Assembly (NCBI RefSeq): GCF_000739895.2 | Contig: NZ_BBJS01000036.1 | Span: forward strand, 1-64,000 | From: Sphingomonas paucimobilis NBRC 13935 | GTDB lineage: Bacteria; Pseudomonadota; Alphaproteobacteria; Sphingomonadales; Sphingomonadaceae | Length of the DNA: 64,000 nucleotides | Reading direction: 5' to 3' | Shown: positions 63,155 to 64,000 of the stretch, piece after piece | Layout: the number at the start of each line of letters is the position of its first letter | How positions within the stretch are numbered: position 1 is the stretch's first letter | Notes under the pieces: model-generated | Database searches by the model: none | What the model was told of the DNA's origin: nothing | What the model saw: the letters and a program-made list of their open reading frames with translations, nothing else | Position numbers and translations under genes: made by a program

Positions 63155-64000
63155 CTATTGAAGAAGCTGAGCGTAAACTTGCGCGAAGGCCCGCGCCACC
63201 GCCTCGGGCGTGGTGCGGGCGACTACCCGCGCCCGGCCCTTGGGCGGGCCGGGGCGCCCTATCTCCAGCAGCGCGCGCATCCGGGCCGCCAGCGCCGCCT
63301 CATCGCCCGGCGGCACCAGCCAAGCGTCATCGGCGATGATCTCGGCAATCCCGCCGCTGCGCGCGCCGATGACGGGTACCTGCGCCTGATAGGCCTCGAG
63401 CACGGTCCGCCCGAGCGGCTCGGCCCACAAGGACGGCGCGACGAGGCAGTCGATCTGGTCGAATAGCACCTTGGGACGCTGAAAGCCGATGAATTCGACC
63501 GGAAGCCCTTCGGCAAGCGCGTGATAGGGCGCCGGATCGCCCAGCGCCGCGCCGGCGATCAGCAACCGCCAGCCGTTAGGCGGCAACAGCCGTGCGGCCT
63601 TGAGCAGCGTATCGACCCCCTTTTCCGGGCTGATCCGCCCCAGATAGCCGAAGGTGATGGGACCGGTGAGCACGGGCTTGGTATAGTCCGCCTCCACCCC
63701 CTCGACCGCCGCCGTGTTCCAGATGACGCGTCGCCGGTCGGCCGGCACATGACCAAAAAAGCCATAGCGCAAATGCCGCGAAAGCACTTCCTCCCCCACC
63801 GCCGTCACCGACGCGACGAGACGCTGGTCGAGCTGCTTGGCGAAGGTCAGCACCCGGCATTTCAGATGCCGTCCCACACAAGGTCCCGTCTCCCGGTACA
63901 TGGAACTGGCGGCGCACAGCAGGTCGAAGTCGCGCAACGTGTGGACGATCGGAATCCCGCGCGCGCGCGCCGCGTGCCAGACCCGGGTCGAGATATCGAC
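63155..64000 (-). CDS. Glycosyltransferase family 4-type protein (5' end beyond window)
   Basis: At least 281 residues are present and the reading frame is open to the window edge, so the N-terminal part is missing. The C-terminal GT-B domain shows TFGYLGRISPEKGVDTLLKA (phosphate loop), WRLLIAGAAL and the EX7E-type region LWAEPLGRTVLEAYQAQVPV. The upstream part reads RGIPIVHTLRDFDLLC, a usual N-terminal-domain segment. It would add a sugar to the lipid-linked repeat. It is convergent with the sugar transferase, 9 bases apart. Confidence 0.88.
   Translation of the reverse strand, partial: VDISTRVWHAARARGIPIVHTLRDFDLLCAASSMYRETGPCVGRHLKCRVLTFAKQLDQRLVASVTAVGEEVLSRHLRYGFFGHVPADRRRVIWNTAAVEGVEADYTKPVLTGPITFGYLGRISPEKGVDTLLKAARLLPPNGWRLLIAGAALGDPAPYHALAEGLPVEFIGFQRPKVLFDQIDCLVAPSLWAEPLGRTVLEAYQAQVPVIGARSGGIAEIIADDAWLVPPGDEAALAARMRALLEIGRPGPPKGRARVVARTTPEAVARAFAQVYAQLLQ

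Overview
The window looks like chromosomal DNA of a sphingomonad (Sphingomonadaceae, Alphaproteobacteria). I base this on the very high G+C coding sequence, five TonB-dependent receptors in 64 kb, the receptor-SapC-cupin-halogenase gene set, many Sphingomonas-type domains of unknown function (DUF389, DUF2254, DUF2332, DUF3597, DUF4142) and an exopolysaccharide locus. This is inference from protein content; no rRNA or tRNA gene was seen to confirm it.

Layout. 1-6.1 kb is an iron region: a catecholate-type siderophore receptor with a PiuC-like dioxygenase (minus), a near-perfect Fur box, and a divergent FecA-like receptor with an N-terminal signalling domain. 6.1-11.4 kb holds a class A acid phosphatase, a large TonB receptor, and an ECF sigma/FecR anti-sigma pair; the receptor and the sigma gene share an upstream motif. 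11.6-20 kb is mixed: HD-GYP phosphodiesterase, FAD oxidoreductase, RNase H-like protein, ClC channel, DUF389 membrane protein, single-domain response regulator, a small protein with a possible ATT start, and an epoxide-hydrolase-like enzyme. 20-31.5 kb is a glycoside-utilisation locus: TonB receptor-SapC-cupin-tryptophan halogenase operon, GH3 beta-glucosidase, LacI regulator and sugar MFS transporter, with two matching LacI-type operators.

31.6-34.2 kb carries an AraC regulator, an SDR and a 3-hydroxyisobutyrate-dehydrogenase-like gene. 34.2-39 kb is a TolC-HlyD-permease-permease export operon with no ATPase gene. 39-54.2 kb is rich in envelope and stress functions: ClC-CBS channel, CsbD-like protein, L,D-transpeptidase, small lipoproteins, a DUF4142 gene with a general-stress-type promoter, a fifth TonB receptor with an EF-hand loop, a YihY/BrkB protein, DUF2254, a Tat-signal SDR and a BCCT transporter.

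54.5-64 kb runs from a beta-helix protein and a ferritin-like lipoprotein into a polysaccharide locus. There Wza-like export, outer-membrane barrel, Wzc-like kinase, Crp/Fnr regulator and phosphopantetheinyl transferase genes form one tightly packed minus-strand operon. It is divergent from an initiating sugar transferase, followed by a glycosyltransferase cut by the window edge. A dispersed GC-rich hairpin repeat occurs three times, once inside the 3' end of a coding region. No CRISPR array, insertion sequence, prophage, tRNA or rRNA was seen.
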